Source: Nonomuraea thailandensis (lineage in GTDB: Bacteria > Actinomycetota > Actinomycetes > Streptosporangiales > Streptosporangiaceae). From it: a DNA stretch of 64,000 nucleotides. The DNA is taken from assembly GCF_024172165.1 (NCBI RefSeq), contig NZ_JAMZEB010000002.1, positions 4,857,501-4,921,500 on the forward strand, written 5' to 3'. The notes under the pieces were generated by a model. That model was not told the origin of the DNA. It was given only the letters and a program-made list of their open reading frames with translations, and did no database searches. Below, one piece after another: positions 15,287 to 24,208 of this stretch. The first letter of the stretch is position 1. Every line of letters starts with the position of its first letter. The position numbers and the translations under genes are program-made.

Positions 15287-17707
15287 CTAGTTATGCGCCT
15301 GGATCGAGCCCTGGTCGAGCTCCACGGGCCGTGCCTCGTCGAGGTCGTAGCCCGCGCCTGCGACATTGTCGTACGACACCTCGCCCTGCGGGTAGGCGCC
15401 TGCCGACAGCGGCCAGACGACCAGGCGGAATCGATCGGGCGAGCCGTCGTAGGCGTAGGCGACGAAGCCGCGGCCGTCCGACGTGCTGCCCTTGAGGGCG
15501 ATCTTGTCAGAACGGGTCACGACCAGCCACTCCAGTGACGCCGAGTCCAGGTCGAGGCCGTCCTTGACCCGGTAGGAGAGCTTGCCGTTGCCCGGAGCGG
15601 GCCCTTCGTCGTGCGGCAGGTACTTCGGGTTGAACTGCACGTGCGCCTTGCCGTCAGCCGCGGCCAGCCAGCCGCCCGCCGTGGCGAAGCCCGCGTCGGG
15701 GTCGTAGACGATGACCAGGACGTCCTTGGTGCCGGTGCCGGTGTCGTCGTCGGTGACTTTGGTCTTGATCGTGTACATGCCGGGTTCGGTGAACGTGTGC
15801 GTGTTCTCGCAGGTCAGGTCGGCGGCGTTGTAGGTGCTGGCAGTGCCGTCGTCCCAGTCGGTCACGCAGGTGTGGGTGTCGTTGGCGCCGGGCTCGCCGA
15901 AGACGGCCTGCAGCTTGACCGGGGTGCCGGCGCGGAAGACCTGCCAGGGTTGCGGCTGGTGGATGCCCGGCGTGTCCGGCGGCGTGTCCGGGGTGTCGTC
16001 GGCCGCGATGACCGGGCGCGGGCCCAGGTGCGGGGCGACGTTGCTGAGCCGTACGGTCGCGCTGTCGCTCACCGGCGCGTTGTGGCCGTCGCTGGCCGTC
16101 AGCGTCACGGTGAAGGTGCCGTCGTCGGTGCAGGTCACGGTGGTGCCGCCTGCGCTCGCGTCGCCGAAGCCGCAGGTCGCGCCGGGGTCCACGCCGGGCC
16201 CTGGGGTGAAGCTCCAGCTCACGTGCGGGGTGCCGGACTCGGGGTCGCTGGCGTTGCCCTGCAGCCGGTTGGCCGCGCCCTCGTCGCCGGAGATGTCCGG
16301 GCCGGCGTCGACGCTCGGCGGCAGGTTCACGGGCGCGGGGCCGCCGCCGTCGGCCGGCTCGTCCTCATCGGCCGGGATGGCTTCACAGGCGTCGGAGTTC
16401 TCGGGCGGGGTGTCCTTGATGTGCACGTAGAAGCCGTCGGAGTGGTAGAGGATCCGGTCGTCGCGGTAGTAGCGCTTGAGCGCGTTGCCCGCGCAGCCGT
16501 TCACCGTCTTCGGCACCCCGAGCACCGAGTAGTCCCAGTTGGGGTTGGAAGCGCCTTCCACGGTGGTCGCGAAGGGGTATTCGTCGCACTCCTGCCCCTT
16601 GGACGTGTCGTAGTCGCTCTTGGGGATCGTCGCGCAGCCCCGGTCCTTCTCCCGCCCGTTGGCCTTCCACACCGGCCCGTCGTACGGCACGCGGTGCAGC
16701 GCGAACTGGTCGTCACGCCGGCCGGGGATGAACTTGCCCGGGATGATCTTGGCCGTGTCCTGCTTGGGATAGGTCTGCCACGGCTGCCCGTCGCGCAGGC
16801 AGAACGGCTCGGCCTGCGCGCACGCGATGTGCTTGGCGACGTCGGCGACTTCCTTCTTCTGCACCGAGTACTGCAGGTGCGGGATCACGTCGTCGAAGAT
16901 GCACGCGCCGCGCCGCTTGAGCCCGAAGTAGACGGCCGAGTCGCAGCGGATGTTGTGCGTCTCGGCGGGCAGGCCCGGCAGCGTGGTGTTCCAGGAGTCG
17001 ATGATGAAGCCGTCGAAGGCCCAGGTGTGCTTGGCGATCTGGTCGGTGCCGACCGACGGCAGCGAGGTGATGGACCAGGACGTCCAGCCGTCGTCCCAGT
17101 CCTTGAGCTGCTTGCCGGTGTGCGCGTAGCTCTGCTCGCAGCCCGTGGCGGCGCCGAGGCAGCTGATGCGCTGCAAGAGCATGGACTCCGGCCGGATGTA
17201 GCCCTTCGTGGTCGGCCAGTAGACGGCGTCCCCGGCCTTGAAGAAGACCGTGACGCCGCGGTTGGCGTCGTCGCGGCCGTAGGCGACGGCGTCGAAGTCC
17301 ATGGTCACCGTGGACATCAGCCTGCCGGCGACCACCCGTCCGGCGGAGATCTGGTAGCGCTGGCACCACATGAACCGGTTGTAGACCCGGCCGGTGGAGT
17401 CCTTGGCGTCGTCGCTGTTGAGGCAGTCCTCGACCTCGGGCCCACCGGGTTCGGCCGGCGGTTTCCTCGGCACGGAGGCGGCGGCGGTGGTGAACGGGTC
17501 GCGGTAGGTCAGGTCGGGCTCGTCGGCGTCCGCCTTGAGCTGCGGCCGGGTGGTGAGCTTGCCGGTGTCGTCGACGGTCAGCTCGCCGGTGTAGGAGAGG
17601 GCTCCTGCTTCCTGCGGTGGCTCCGCCTGCGCCGGGCTCGCTTGGAGCGGCACGGCCAGGGTCAGAGCCATGGGTAAGCAGAGCAGGGCACGCCGGAATC
17701 GGCTCAT
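15287..17707 (-). CDS. Secreted NucA/NucB-type deoxyribonuclease with PKD domains
   Basis: The product has 806 residues with a Sec signal (SRFRRALLCLPMALTLAVPL ending SPAQAE). The N-terminal half is Cys- and Trp-rich and ends with the NucA/NucB nuclease motif ECDEYPFATT (about residues 373-382). VNLPPSVDAGPD near residue 460 opens the first of two PKD-type Ig-like domains (about 460-555 and 560-666). The last 140 residues form a beta domain (AGGWLAAADGKAHVQF) often seen after PKD repeats in actinobacterial exoproteins. NucA/NucB enzymes cut DNA extracellularly. It may scavenge DNA or act as an antibacterial toxin. The immediately downstream 135-residue gene may protect the producer. Confidence 0.75.
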   Translation of the reverse strand: MSRFRRALLCLPMALTLAVPLQASPAQAEPPQEAGALSYTGELTVDDTGKLTTRPQLKADADEPDLTYRDPFTTAAASVPRKPPAEPGGPEVEDCLNSDDAKDSTGRVYNRFMWCQRYQISAGRVVAGRLMSTVTMDFDAVAYGRDDANRGVTVFFKAGDAVYWPTTKGYIRPESMLLQRISCLGAATGCEQSYAHTGKQLKDWDDGWTSWSITSLPSVGTDQIAKHTWAFDGFIIDSWNTTLPGLPAETHNIRCDSAVYFGLKRRGACIFDDVIPHLQYSVQKKEVADVAKHIACAQAEPFCLRDGQPWQTYPKQDTAKIIPGKFIPGRRDDQFALHRVPYDGPVWKANGREKDRGCATIPKSDYDTSKGQECDEYPFATTVEGASNPNWDYSVLGVPKTVNGCAGNALKRYYRDDRILYHSDGFYVHIKDTPPENSDACEAIPADEDEPADGGGPAPVNLPPSVDAGPDISGDEGAANRLQGNASDPESGTPHVSWSFTPGPGVDPGATCGFGDASAGGTTVTCTDDGTFTVTLTASDGHNAPVSDSATVRLSNVAPHLGPRPVIAADDTPDTPPDTPGIHQPQPWQVFRAGTPVKLQAVFGEPGANDTHTCVTDWDDGTASTYNAADLTCENTHTFTEPGMYTIKTKVTDDDTGTGTKDVLVIVYDPDAGFATAGGWLAAADGKAHVQFNPKYLPHDEGPAPGNGKLSYRVKDGLDLDSASLEWLVVTRSDKIALKGSTSDGRGFVAYAYDGSPDRFRLVVWPLSAGAYPQGEVSYDNVAGAGYDLDEARPVELDQGSIQAHN

Positions 17708-17839
17708 CGCATGTACTCCCCGTAACAGATGGGGCGGCCGTCAAGCGCGACCGCCGCCTGCGAGCATATGCCGATTTCTCCGACAGGTCAGTGACCGTTT
17801 GACGCGTGGTTTCCGGATCGTGTCGAGGGCGGCGGGCCG

Positions 17840-17943
17840 TCACACCGTGGCGATCATCTTGCCCGGGTCGCCGCCCCGCAGCATGGCCAGGAAGGCGTCA
17901 ACCATGTCGTCCAGGCCTTCGGTGACCGTCACGTCCGCACTGG
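17840..17943 (-). pseudogene. C-terminal fragment of an MDR-type NADP oxidoreductase
   Basis: DVTVTEGLDDMVDAFLAML, then RGGDPGKMIATV and a stop, is the typical final helix and GK-motif strand of medium-chain NADP-dependent oxidoreductases. No upstream part is present. The rest of the 17708-18006 gap shows nothing else recognisable. Confidence 0.5.
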
Positions 17944-18006
17944 TCGAGGCTCACTGCTCGCCCTGACCATGCACGTCCCCAGCGCGGGGACCATTCTCGG
18001 GCTACG

Positions 18007-18390
18007 ATGACATTCGTGATCACACCGGGCGGTGAGAACGCGCCGTCCGCGACGCTGACCCTGACATCGCAGCGCGTGGACGACGTCGCGGTGATCACTG
18101 TCGACGGGCTCCTGGATGCCACCACCCGCGAGCAGTTCGCCGGCTACCTGTCCCAGACCAGCCCTCCAATGATTGTGGACCTGGCCGGGGTGACGTTCAT
18201 GGATTCCCGCGCCCTGGCCCTCATCGTGCAGAGCTGGCAGCGGGCCACGGCTTCCGGCGGCCGGTTCGCCCTGGTCGGCGTCGACTACGCCCACTCCAAG
18301 GTCATGTGGATCACCGGCCTCGCCCAGCTCCTGCCCCTCTACAACACCCTGGAAGAGGCGCTGGCCGCGCTTCTGCAAGATCGGCCTTGA
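18007..18390 (+). CDS. STAS-domain anti-sigma factor antagonist
   Basis: A 127-residue cytoplasmic protein consists of a single STAS domain. It shows VAVITVDGLLDATTREQF, the core strand PMIVDLAGVTF and the phosphorylation-site motif MDSRALALIV with Ser67 in the expected position. Such proteins bind and release anti-sigma kinases in partner-switching circuits that control stress or developmental sigma factors. No anti-sigma kinase gene adjoins it, so it is an orphan whose partner must be elsewhere. Length and ends are normal. Confidence 0.88.
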   Translation: MTFVITPGGENAPSATLTLTSQRVDDVAVITVDGLLDATTREQFAGYLSQTSPPMIVDLAGVTFMDSRALALIVQSWQRATASGGRFALVGVDYAHSKVMWITGLAQLLPLYNTLEEALAALLQDRP

Positions 18391-18543
18391 CCCCGAAGGT
18401 CGCCGGCGGCGGTGCACCACCGGCGGCGATGATGATGGTCATGGCCGTGCAGGGCAGGCCTGCGATGCGGCATGGGGCGTCCCGCCTGCTGCGCGAAGGC
18501 GGCGCCCCCGGGGGTCAGCTCGGCGCGAGCCCCGGTCCCGGCC

Positions 18544-18984
18544 TCAGCCGCCTCCTTCGCCGGACAGGAGGCGATCGACGAGGGCCTTGAGCGTCTTGGT
18601 GTCATCCGGGCCGAGCCGGTCCAGCAGGTGACGTCGGGTGGCCGACTCCAGTGTCGGCAACGTCGCATCGATCGTGTGCCTGCCCTCCGGGCAGAGCGTG
18701 ACCTCCACTCCGTTCGGAACCTTGTCGCGGGCCACGTAGCCGCGGTCGGCCATCCGGGTCAGCAGGTGCGACAACCGCGTCCGGTCCCAGCCGAGGGCGG
18801 CGGCGAGGGCGTTCTGCCGCAGACTCCCGCCGGACTCGTGCAGGCAGACCAGGACGCTCAGTTCCGGCTCCGAGACGCCGGACGCCGCGGTGGTTTCGGC
18901 GATGACGGCGGCGCGGACCATCTCATGGGCGCGTTTCCATCGCAGCCACAGCCCCGTCGCCTCACTCGGCCCATCTGTTGACAT
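18544..18984 (-). CDS. MarR-family transcription regulator
   Basis: This 146-residue protein is built around a winged helix: SEPELSVLVCLHESGG, then NALAAALGWDRTRLSHLLTRM (recognition helix), and GYVARDKVPNGVEVTLCPEG (wing), with a C-terminal dimerisation helix. The ATG at 18984 has an AAGAAGG site upstream. MarR proteins usually repress a divergent gene until a small ligand binds. Here that gene would be the membrane protein at 19055, 70 bp away. A palindrome over the start codon is the probable autoregulatory site. Confidence 0.9.
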   Translation of the reverse strand: MSTDGPSEATGLWLRWKRAHEMVRAAVIAETTAASGVSEPELSVLVCLHESGGSLRQNALAAALGWDRTRLSHLLTRMADRGYVARDKVPNGVEVTLCPEGRHTIDATLPTLESATRRHLLDRLGPDDTKTLKALVDRLLSGEGGG

Positions 18985-18991
18985 ATCAACA
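18976..18991. promoter_or_regulatory. Candidate MarR operator
   Basis: TGTTGACATATCAACA has perfect 6-bp arms around CATA and covers the marR start codon (18984-18982). Size and form match MarR sites, so binding would block its own translation region and the divergent promoter. Confidence 0.55.
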
Positions 18992-19054
18992 CCTTCTTCT
19001 TAGTGTTCGACGTGCACGACCTGACCAGCCGGCTCCTACGCAAGGACTTCTTCG

Positions 19055-19585
19055 ATGCTCGATCCTCGACGGCACTACGCCAGTCTTCGCCTGGTGGCCC
19101 TACTCCCCCTCGTTCTGTTCCTCCCTGCCGTGATCGCCTTCTTCGCCGACCCTGACGTAGCGTGGGGAGAATACCTGGGCGTCTTCTTCCATCTCTCGAT
19201 CCTCTTTCTGGTGTCGCGCCTGGAGGCGGCGCCCTGGGCCAAGGCCGCGGGCTACGGCTGGGTGGCGCTCGACGTACTGGCCGGCATCCTGATGATCAAC
19301 GCGGTCGAGTACGACACGGCCTGGGCGGTCCGGCTCGGCGGCCACGTCCTCGCCGGCGTCTGGATCGTAGCCAGTTCCCTGGTCAGCCGTTCCTGGCCGG
19401 TCCGCGTGGTCGGCGTCATCACCGGCGTCTGGCTCGCCGGCTACTCCTTCGTCGGCACCCTTCTGGCCGAGGAATTCCTGCGCCCGGCCGGAATCATGAT
19501 CCTGGTCTGGTTCGCCCTCCTGGCCTTCCTCCACCGCGACGATCCCGCACATCCGGCGGCGCCGGCCAGCCCGGCACCGGCCTGA
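19055..19585 (+). CDS. Multi-pass membrane protein of unknown function
   Basis: The product has 176 residues, most of them hydrophobic, with about five or six membrane segments (LVALLPLVLFLPAVIAFF, YLGVFFHLSILFLVS, GWVALDVLAGILMI, VVGVITGVWLAGYSFVG, IMILVWFALLAFL) and an Ala/Pro-rich tail. I do not recognise a named family. AAGGA precedes the ATG. It is divergent from the MarR gene and very likely its target. A role in resistance or in handling the MarR ligand is possible but unproven. Confidence 0.7.
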   Translation: MLDPRRHYASLRLVALLPLVLFLPAVIAFFADPDVAWGEYLGVFFHLSILFLVSRLEAAPWAKAAGYGWVALDVLAGILMINAVEYDTAWAVRLGGHVLAGVWIVASSLVSRSWPVRVVGVITGVWLAGYSFVGTLLAEEFLRPAGIMILVWFALLAFLHRDDPAHPAAPASPAPA

Positions 19586-19699
19586 CGCGCGGAATTCGAA
19601 CGCTCCCCCGAGCCTTCGCCGCGGGATTCGCACGTCAGCCGACCGCAACGGCCAAGCATCCCACTCGTGCCCAGAGCCGGGGCGTAGCCCCGCCCGCAT

Positions 19700-20160
19700 G
19701 CACTTCGCAGCTCCTGGACGGTCCTTGCCCCGGTGGCGGTCAGGGCCGGCCCTCGCTTCCCTCGCCAGAGTTGTCCAGGAACAGGACCACCAGGGAGGGC
19801 TCGACACGGACCATGGGGGCACGTTCCGCGGAGCACCGCGCGTCTCCCGGCACTGTGGGCGCTCGGGTGGGCGGTGGTGCCGAGCACGCGGACGCGCCTC
19901 GTGGTGTGCTCGATGACGGCCAAGGTGCACTGGCGTTGCCCGTTCAGAGTGACGGTCTCGAAGAAGTCGCAGGCCAATAGGGCGTCGGCTTGCGAGCGCA
20001 GACAGTCGGCCCAGGTAGTGGACGCCCACTCGGGCGCAGGATCACCTTCCCACTCGAGGATCTCCCACACCGTGGACGGCGCGACCTTGCGTGGTGAGCT
20101 CACCGTGGACCCGCCGGTAGCCCCAGTCGGGGTTCTCTCCAACCAGGCGCAGAATTGAGG
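19700..20160 (-). pseudogene. Integrase/transposase (rve-type) remnant
   Basis: Reading leftward from 20160, ENPDWGYRRVHGELT, then KVAPSTVWEILEWEG, DPAPEWASTTWADCLRSQAD and ALLACDFFETVTLNG match the HTH-to-rve junction of a common actinobacterial IS481/IS3-like integrase-core protein. CDFFETV contains the first catalytic Asp. At least one frameshift lies near 20120, and downstream of TTAHPSA the catalytic domain degenerates. No inverted repeats were seen. It overlaps nothing intact. The adjoining stretches 19586-19699 and 20161-20548 contain no gene I can support. Confidence 0.6.
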
Positions 20161-20548
20161 GCGCGGATGGAGCGGACCGCGGCCGGGCGACTGGGCCGCT
20201 CCGGCCGGCAGGTACGGGCATGTGACATGGCCAGGCCGGGTCCGATGGGGCCTACTCAGGACACCGATCGCGTGTCACGCATGCGGCCGCCCCGTGAGCC
20301 GCCTCCTACTCCCACCGGTCCGGTCCGCAGACCTCGGGCGCCCCGGCGGCACCTGTTGTCGGGACACCCCGATCTTCGCACAGGTGCGGCGAGGCAGCGA
20401 ACTGATCGGCTCACCAAGACCAGCCTGACGTTGAGAGAACACCATGACAAGCGAGGCTTGCGGGATCCGAAGACACAGGGTCGTCATCTCCACCTTCTCG
20501 CGCCGGCTGGTGGAGATCTCGCCGCCGCGGCCGTAGCAGATCACCCAC

Positions 20549-20848
20549 CTACGTGCGGCTGTCCTGCTTGGCGTCGGCGTCCGCACGGCCGCCGTCGTCC
20601 GTGATCTTGAGTTTTCGTACGGCGGGAGCCAGCACGAAGGGCAGGTTGGCCGCCGCGGTGCCGAGGCAGGCGATCCACAGGAGCTGGTGAACGGTGACGG
20701 CCTCGCCCAGCAGCCCGCCGACGACACCCCCGAGCGGCAGCGAGCCCCACATGAGGAAGCGGAGGCTGGCGTTCATCCTGCCGCGCAGGGCTTCCGGGCA
20801 GATCGCCTGGCGGTAACTGCCCTGGGCGACGCGGCCGCGCCGTCCCAA
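20549..20848 (-). pseudogene. C-terminal fragment of an MFS transporter
   Basis: SYRQAICPEALRGRMNASLR, then FLMWGSLPLGGVVGGLLGE and LLWIACLGTAAANLPFVL, correspond to the last three membrane segments of a drug-efflux-type major facilitator. The upstream three quarters of the protein are missing. No start can be proposed and the fragment is not expected to function. Nothing recognisable lies between it and 21100. Confidence 0.6.
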
Positions 20849-21099
20849 CCGACCTGCGAACGTAGTGCCGGAGAAGCGTCTCCGCGCTCCGGCACGCGCT
20901 TGAGCAGGGTGCCAAGCGCGTCGGACAACTCGAACCCGAGACCGTCACTTGACGTACGGCATCATGGCATTGCGAGAAGAAGGGCCAATAGTGCCGCCGT
21001 CGTGGGACTGCATCTGCGTTCGGCGCGGTTGACTGGGATGCCCGAGTGATGCGAGCCATGGACCGACTCCCGCTCCCGCGACGACGGACCGGAACACAG

Positions 21100-21237
21100 A
21101 TGGGCACATTCCAGGAAGCGATGGCGATCCTGCGGCGTGGAGACGTCTCCGAGACGGATCTGCGCCCGCAGTGGAGCGTGGGTGGCCACGTGCACGGCGG
21201 CTACCTGCTCGCGGTGATGAGCCGCATGGCCGGTGAG
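21100..21237 (+). pseudogene. N-terminal fragment of an acyl-CoA thioesterase-like protein
   Basis: MGTFQEAMAILRRGD and LRPQWSVGGHVHGGYLLAVM resemble the start of TesB-like hot-dog thioesterases, including the W-S-G-G-x-x-x-G-G-Y-L motif. Similarity ends after SRMAGE. The remaining 200 bp before the flavoprotein gene show no supported feature. Confidence 0.5.
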
Positions 21238-21437
21238 GGCCCTATCGGGCAGCATCCGTATCCGAGCAGCGCATCGAGGCGTTGATCACGCTGGAGCGGC
21301 TGGCGCATGCCGGCCTCCGGGTGGTCGGGGCTGGAGGCTGGACGGGACCAGGTCCAGCAGGCCGCGGTCCCGTGCCCGCGTCGCGCGGGTGGAGCCCCCG
21401 CCGGATGGGGACGGACGATGACGACTCGGGGTGAACG

Positions 21438-23054
21438 GTGAGCGACGAAGCCGATGCTGTAGTGATCGGAGCGGGTATCAACGGCCTGGTGGCCGCGGCC
21501 GAACTCGCGGGCGCGGGATGGACGGTGGTGCTGCTCGAAACGCGCGACCGTCTCGGCGGGTTCATCGACTCCGAGAAGCTCACCATCCCCGGACACGTCC
21601 ACGATACGTTCTCGTCGTGGCATCCGCTGTTCGTCGCAGGCGGCGCGTACGCCGAGCTCGGCGCGGCGCTGCACCAGCGCGGCCTGGAGTACGCCAACAC
21701 GGATGACGCCGTGACCGCGTCGATCTCCGAGCGTGGCGTCGTCATGGCCGACCGGGACCCAGAGACGACCGTCGCCCGTCTGGCCCACTCCGCCGATCAG
21801 GCGGCGTACCTCACCATGCTCGATGAGCTCGACCGGCGTGCGAGCGTCGTGTTCGGAGTGCTCGGCTCGGAGTTGCGCGCCCGGGACATCGCGCGGCTCG
21901 GCACGACCGCGCTGCGGAGCCTGGGCGTGAGCGGCGCGGTGGAGCTGGCCCGGGTCGCCGTGCAGAGCGGCCGCGGCTTCGTACGCGAGCGTTTCACCGG
22001 ATGGGAGGCCGACCAGCTCTGGACACCGTGGCTGCTGCATGCCGGGCTCGGCCCCGACCACGCCGCCGGCGGCCTGATGCTGCCGGTGATGGCGGCCACC
22101 GTGCACCGCATCGGCCTTCCGGTGGTGAAGGGCGGAGCTCGACAGTTCATCGCGGCCTTCGAGCGCCTGCTCGCCGACCGTGGCGTCGAGGTCCGTCTGG
22201 GTGTCCGCGCCGAGCGTATCGAGGTGACCGGCGGCCGTGCGGTCGCCGTCCACGCCGGCGGCCGGCGTATCGCCGCCCGCAAGGCGGTGCTGGTCTCGAC
22301 CTCGACCGGCGATCTCTACGACCGGCTGCTGGACCGCGACGCCGCAACCGAGAACGGGCGGCGTGCGGCGCGGCTGCACCGGCCGGGCCGGGCCGCCATG
22401 CAGATCCACCTCGCCCTCGATGAGCGGCTGCGGTGGAGCGATGCCCGCCTGGACCCGGTGCCACTGGTGCACATCTCGAACGGCGCCGACAGCACCGGCA
22501 TCGCCTGTGCCCAGGCCGAGGCCGGCTTGCTGCCCGCCGCGCCTACGGTCGTCGTGGGACAGCAGACGGTCCTCGACCCCAGCCGCGCTCCGGAGGGCGC
22601 CGGCACGTTGTGGATTCAGCTCCAGGAGCTGCCGTTCGCTCCCCGCGGCGACGCCGCAGGCGAGATCGACGTGGCCACTGCCTGGAGCGAGGAAGTCGTG
22701 GCGGCATACGCGGACCGGGTGATCGATCGGATCGCACAATTCGCCCCCGGTCTTCGCGACAGCATCCGCTGCATCGCCGCCCTGCCGCCGCCCGCCCTGC
22801 TCGCCGCGAACCCGAACGCTGTCGCCGGTGACCCGTACGGCGCCGCCGCCGAACTCGACCAGAGCTTGTTGTGGCGTCCCGGCACCGGGACCGGCCACCG
22901 GACGGGCTTTGCCCAACTCTGGCACATAGGCGCCTTCACCCATCCCGGCGCCGGTCTCGGTGGCGGCTCGGGACACATCGTGGCCCAGCAGCTCCTTTCG
23001 ACCGGCAGCGTCCGGGCAAGAATCCGTCGCCCTCGTGCCGGCGAGAAGGACTAG
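21438..23054 (+). CDS. FAD-dependent oxidoreductase, phytoene-desaturase-like
   Basis: The product has 538 residues. Residues 5-35 (ADAVVIGAGINGLVAAAELA and VVLLETRDRLGG) are the dinucleotide-binding fold of the CrtI/amine-oxidase superfamily. A second FAD contact region (GLPVVKGGARQFIAAFERLL) lies near residue 230. The C-terminus (WHIGAFTHPGAGLGGGSGH) is the conserved FAD-contact end of phytoene dehydrogenase-related proteins. No carotenoid genes are nearby, so the substrate is unknown. The start is a GTG with a GGGGTGAA-type site. The gene looks intact but its surroundings are debris. Confidence 0.82.
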   Translation: MSDEADAVVIGAGINGLVAAAELAGAGWTVVLLETRDRLGGFIDSEKLTIPGHVHDTFSSWHPLFVAGGAYAELGAALHQRGLEYANTDDAVTASISERGVVMADRDPETTVARLAHSADQAAYLTMLDELDRRASVVFGVLGSELRARDIARLGTTALRSLGVSGAVELARVAVQSGRGFVRERFTGWEADQLWTPWLLHAGLGPDHAAGGLMLPVMAATVHRIGLPVVKGGARQFIAAFERLLADRGVEVRLGVRAERIEVTGGRAVAVHAGGRRIAARKAVLVSTSTGDLYDRLLDRDAATENGRRAARLHRPGRAAMQIHLALDERLRWSDARLDPVPLVHISNGADSTGIACAQAEAGLLPAAPTVVVGQQTVLDPSRAPEGAGTLWIQLQELPFAPRGDAAGEIDVATAWSEEVVAAYADRVIDRIAQFAPGLRDSIRCIAALPPPALLAANPNAVAGDPYGAAAELDQSLLWRPGTGTGHRTGFAQLWHIGAFTHPGAGLGGGSGHIVAQQLLSTGSVRARIRRPRAGEKD

Positions 23055-23254
23055 TTCGTTGGTTCTGCCGGTGACGATTGCGGCGGAGCGGTTGTCATCG
23101 TTGATGGCAGGTCGGGCACGTTGGCCGGACCTCCGGGTGCGGTGGCGGAGGCCGGTGAACGCAGCCATGGCCTCCATGCGGAGATGGCCGTCGCACCTCC
23201 TCGGACCCGTTTCATGGGAACGTGTCAGGCGCCTGCCCGTTCGCACTGACCCAT

Positions 23255-23389
23255 GAAACGGTGTTCGCCCTGGCCGTGCTCGGCGGCTCGATGACGCCCG
23301 GGGTGGCCGTGCAGCAGTATCCCTGCAACGACACCGACCCGCGGAAGTGGCGGATCGCCTTGTCAGGCCACCGTGGAGGAGGAGGTTGA
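23255..23389 (+). pseudogene. Ricin-B lectin (CBM13) repeat fragment
   Basis: ALAVLGGSMTPGVAVQQYPC, then NDTDPRKWRI, is the end of a beta-trefoil repeat like those in the GH5 enzyme at 11411. It is only about 44 residues long with no start, so it is a remnant. It overlaps the end of the next gene on the other strand by 27 bp. The 23055-23254 stretch is otherwise empty. Confidence 0.5.
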
Positions 23390-24208
23390 CCAGGTGTTGC
23401 ACGAGCCGGGATCTCCCGTGGCGAACCCGCGCTTGATCCAGGCGCGGACGGTGGAGGTCTTGCCCCACCAGCTGTGTTTGCCGTCGCTGTCACCGGCGAC
23501 CAGGGTGACGAAGTAGCTCCAGTCCTTGGTGGAGCGACCCTCCATCGGCCACACGCTCTTCATGAAAGCGGTGGCCAGGCAGCCGGACTGAAGGGTGTAG
23601 CGCCGGCTCTGCTCACGGGACTCGGCCTTGGTGGGGCGGGGGATCACGCCCAAGGCGTCGGTGATCCCGGTCAGTTGCTGCACGTGGTAGCCGTACATGG
23701 AAGCGGTCATGAACAGCAGCCACAGGCTGCTGGGGTCCTCGACCCAGTAGCCGTTGCCGACCTGAAAGGCCACCGTGCGATTCTTCGGGCAGTACCAGGC
23801 GTGCGAGCCCTTGTCGGTCACGTTGGAACCGCACCACCCCTTGGGGATGCGGCTCATGTGCCGCACCTTGACCGGCTCGTAGGGCAGGCCGGCGTTGGTC
23901 AGGTGCTGTTCCCAAGTGGTTTCCAGGCACGCGATGACCGCGTCGATGTAGTCGCGGACGAGTGCGCGGTCATGACGCTTGACCGGCGGCTCCGTGCAGG
24001 TGGTCGCAGGCAGCACACCGGCCTCGTACAACGGGTTGGCGATCAGTTTCGGGTGCTTGACCGGGTAGGCGGACGCGGCGGCGGCGGTCGCGGTGGCGGG
24101 CAGGGGCGCGATGAGGGCGGCCGTCAGCGCAACAAGGGGGAGGATCTTCACGAAGCGTGACGATAGGGCCCGTCCTGCTCCTGCGACAACCCCGCCCGCC
24201 GCAGACAT
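23363..24208 (-). CDS. Secreted neutral-zinc-metallopeptidase-like protein lacking HExxH
   Basis: The product has 281 residues. A signal peptide runs from about residue 19 (VKILPLVALTAALIAPLP) to ATAAAASA. The mature part follows the YpfJ/neutral zinc metallopeptidase layout: NPLYEAGVLPATTC, YIDAVIACLETTWEQHL, WYCPKNRTVAFQ and YGYHVQQLTGI. In active relatives the helix before GHHVQ reads HEYGHH; here it is TASMYGYHVQQ (about residues 164-174). The first His and the Glu of HExxH are therefore absent and catalysis is unlikely. Six Cys residues remain, consistent with disulfides outside the cell. The start at 24208 lacks a clear ribosome binding site, and a GTG about 18 codons downstream is possible. 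It may be a binding pseudoenzyme. Confidence 0.65.
   Translation of the reverse strand: MSAAGGVVAGAGRALSSRFVKILPLVALTAALIAPLPATATAAAASAYPVKHPKLIANPLYEAGVLPATTCTEPPVKRHDRALVRDYIDAVIACLETTWEQHLTNAGLPYEPVKVRHMSRIPKGWCGSNVTDKGSHAWYCPKNRTVAFQVGNGYWVEDPSSLWLLFMTASMYGYHVQQLTGITDALGVIPRPTKAESREQSRRYTLQSGCLATAFMKSVWPMEGRSTKDWSYFVTLVAGDSDGKHSWWGKTSTVRAWIKRGFATGDPGSCNTWSTSSSTVA

Noticed and set aside
21438..23054. A carotenoid biosynthesis locus
   Set aside because: Only one phytoene-desaturase-like protein is present, with no phytoene synthase or cyclase genes nearby; that family also includes unrelated flavoproteins.
21201..23468. A 755-codon minus-strand open frame across the flavoprotein gene
   Set aside because: The plus-strand frame has intact FAD motifs; this one has biased low-complexity composition and no start signal.
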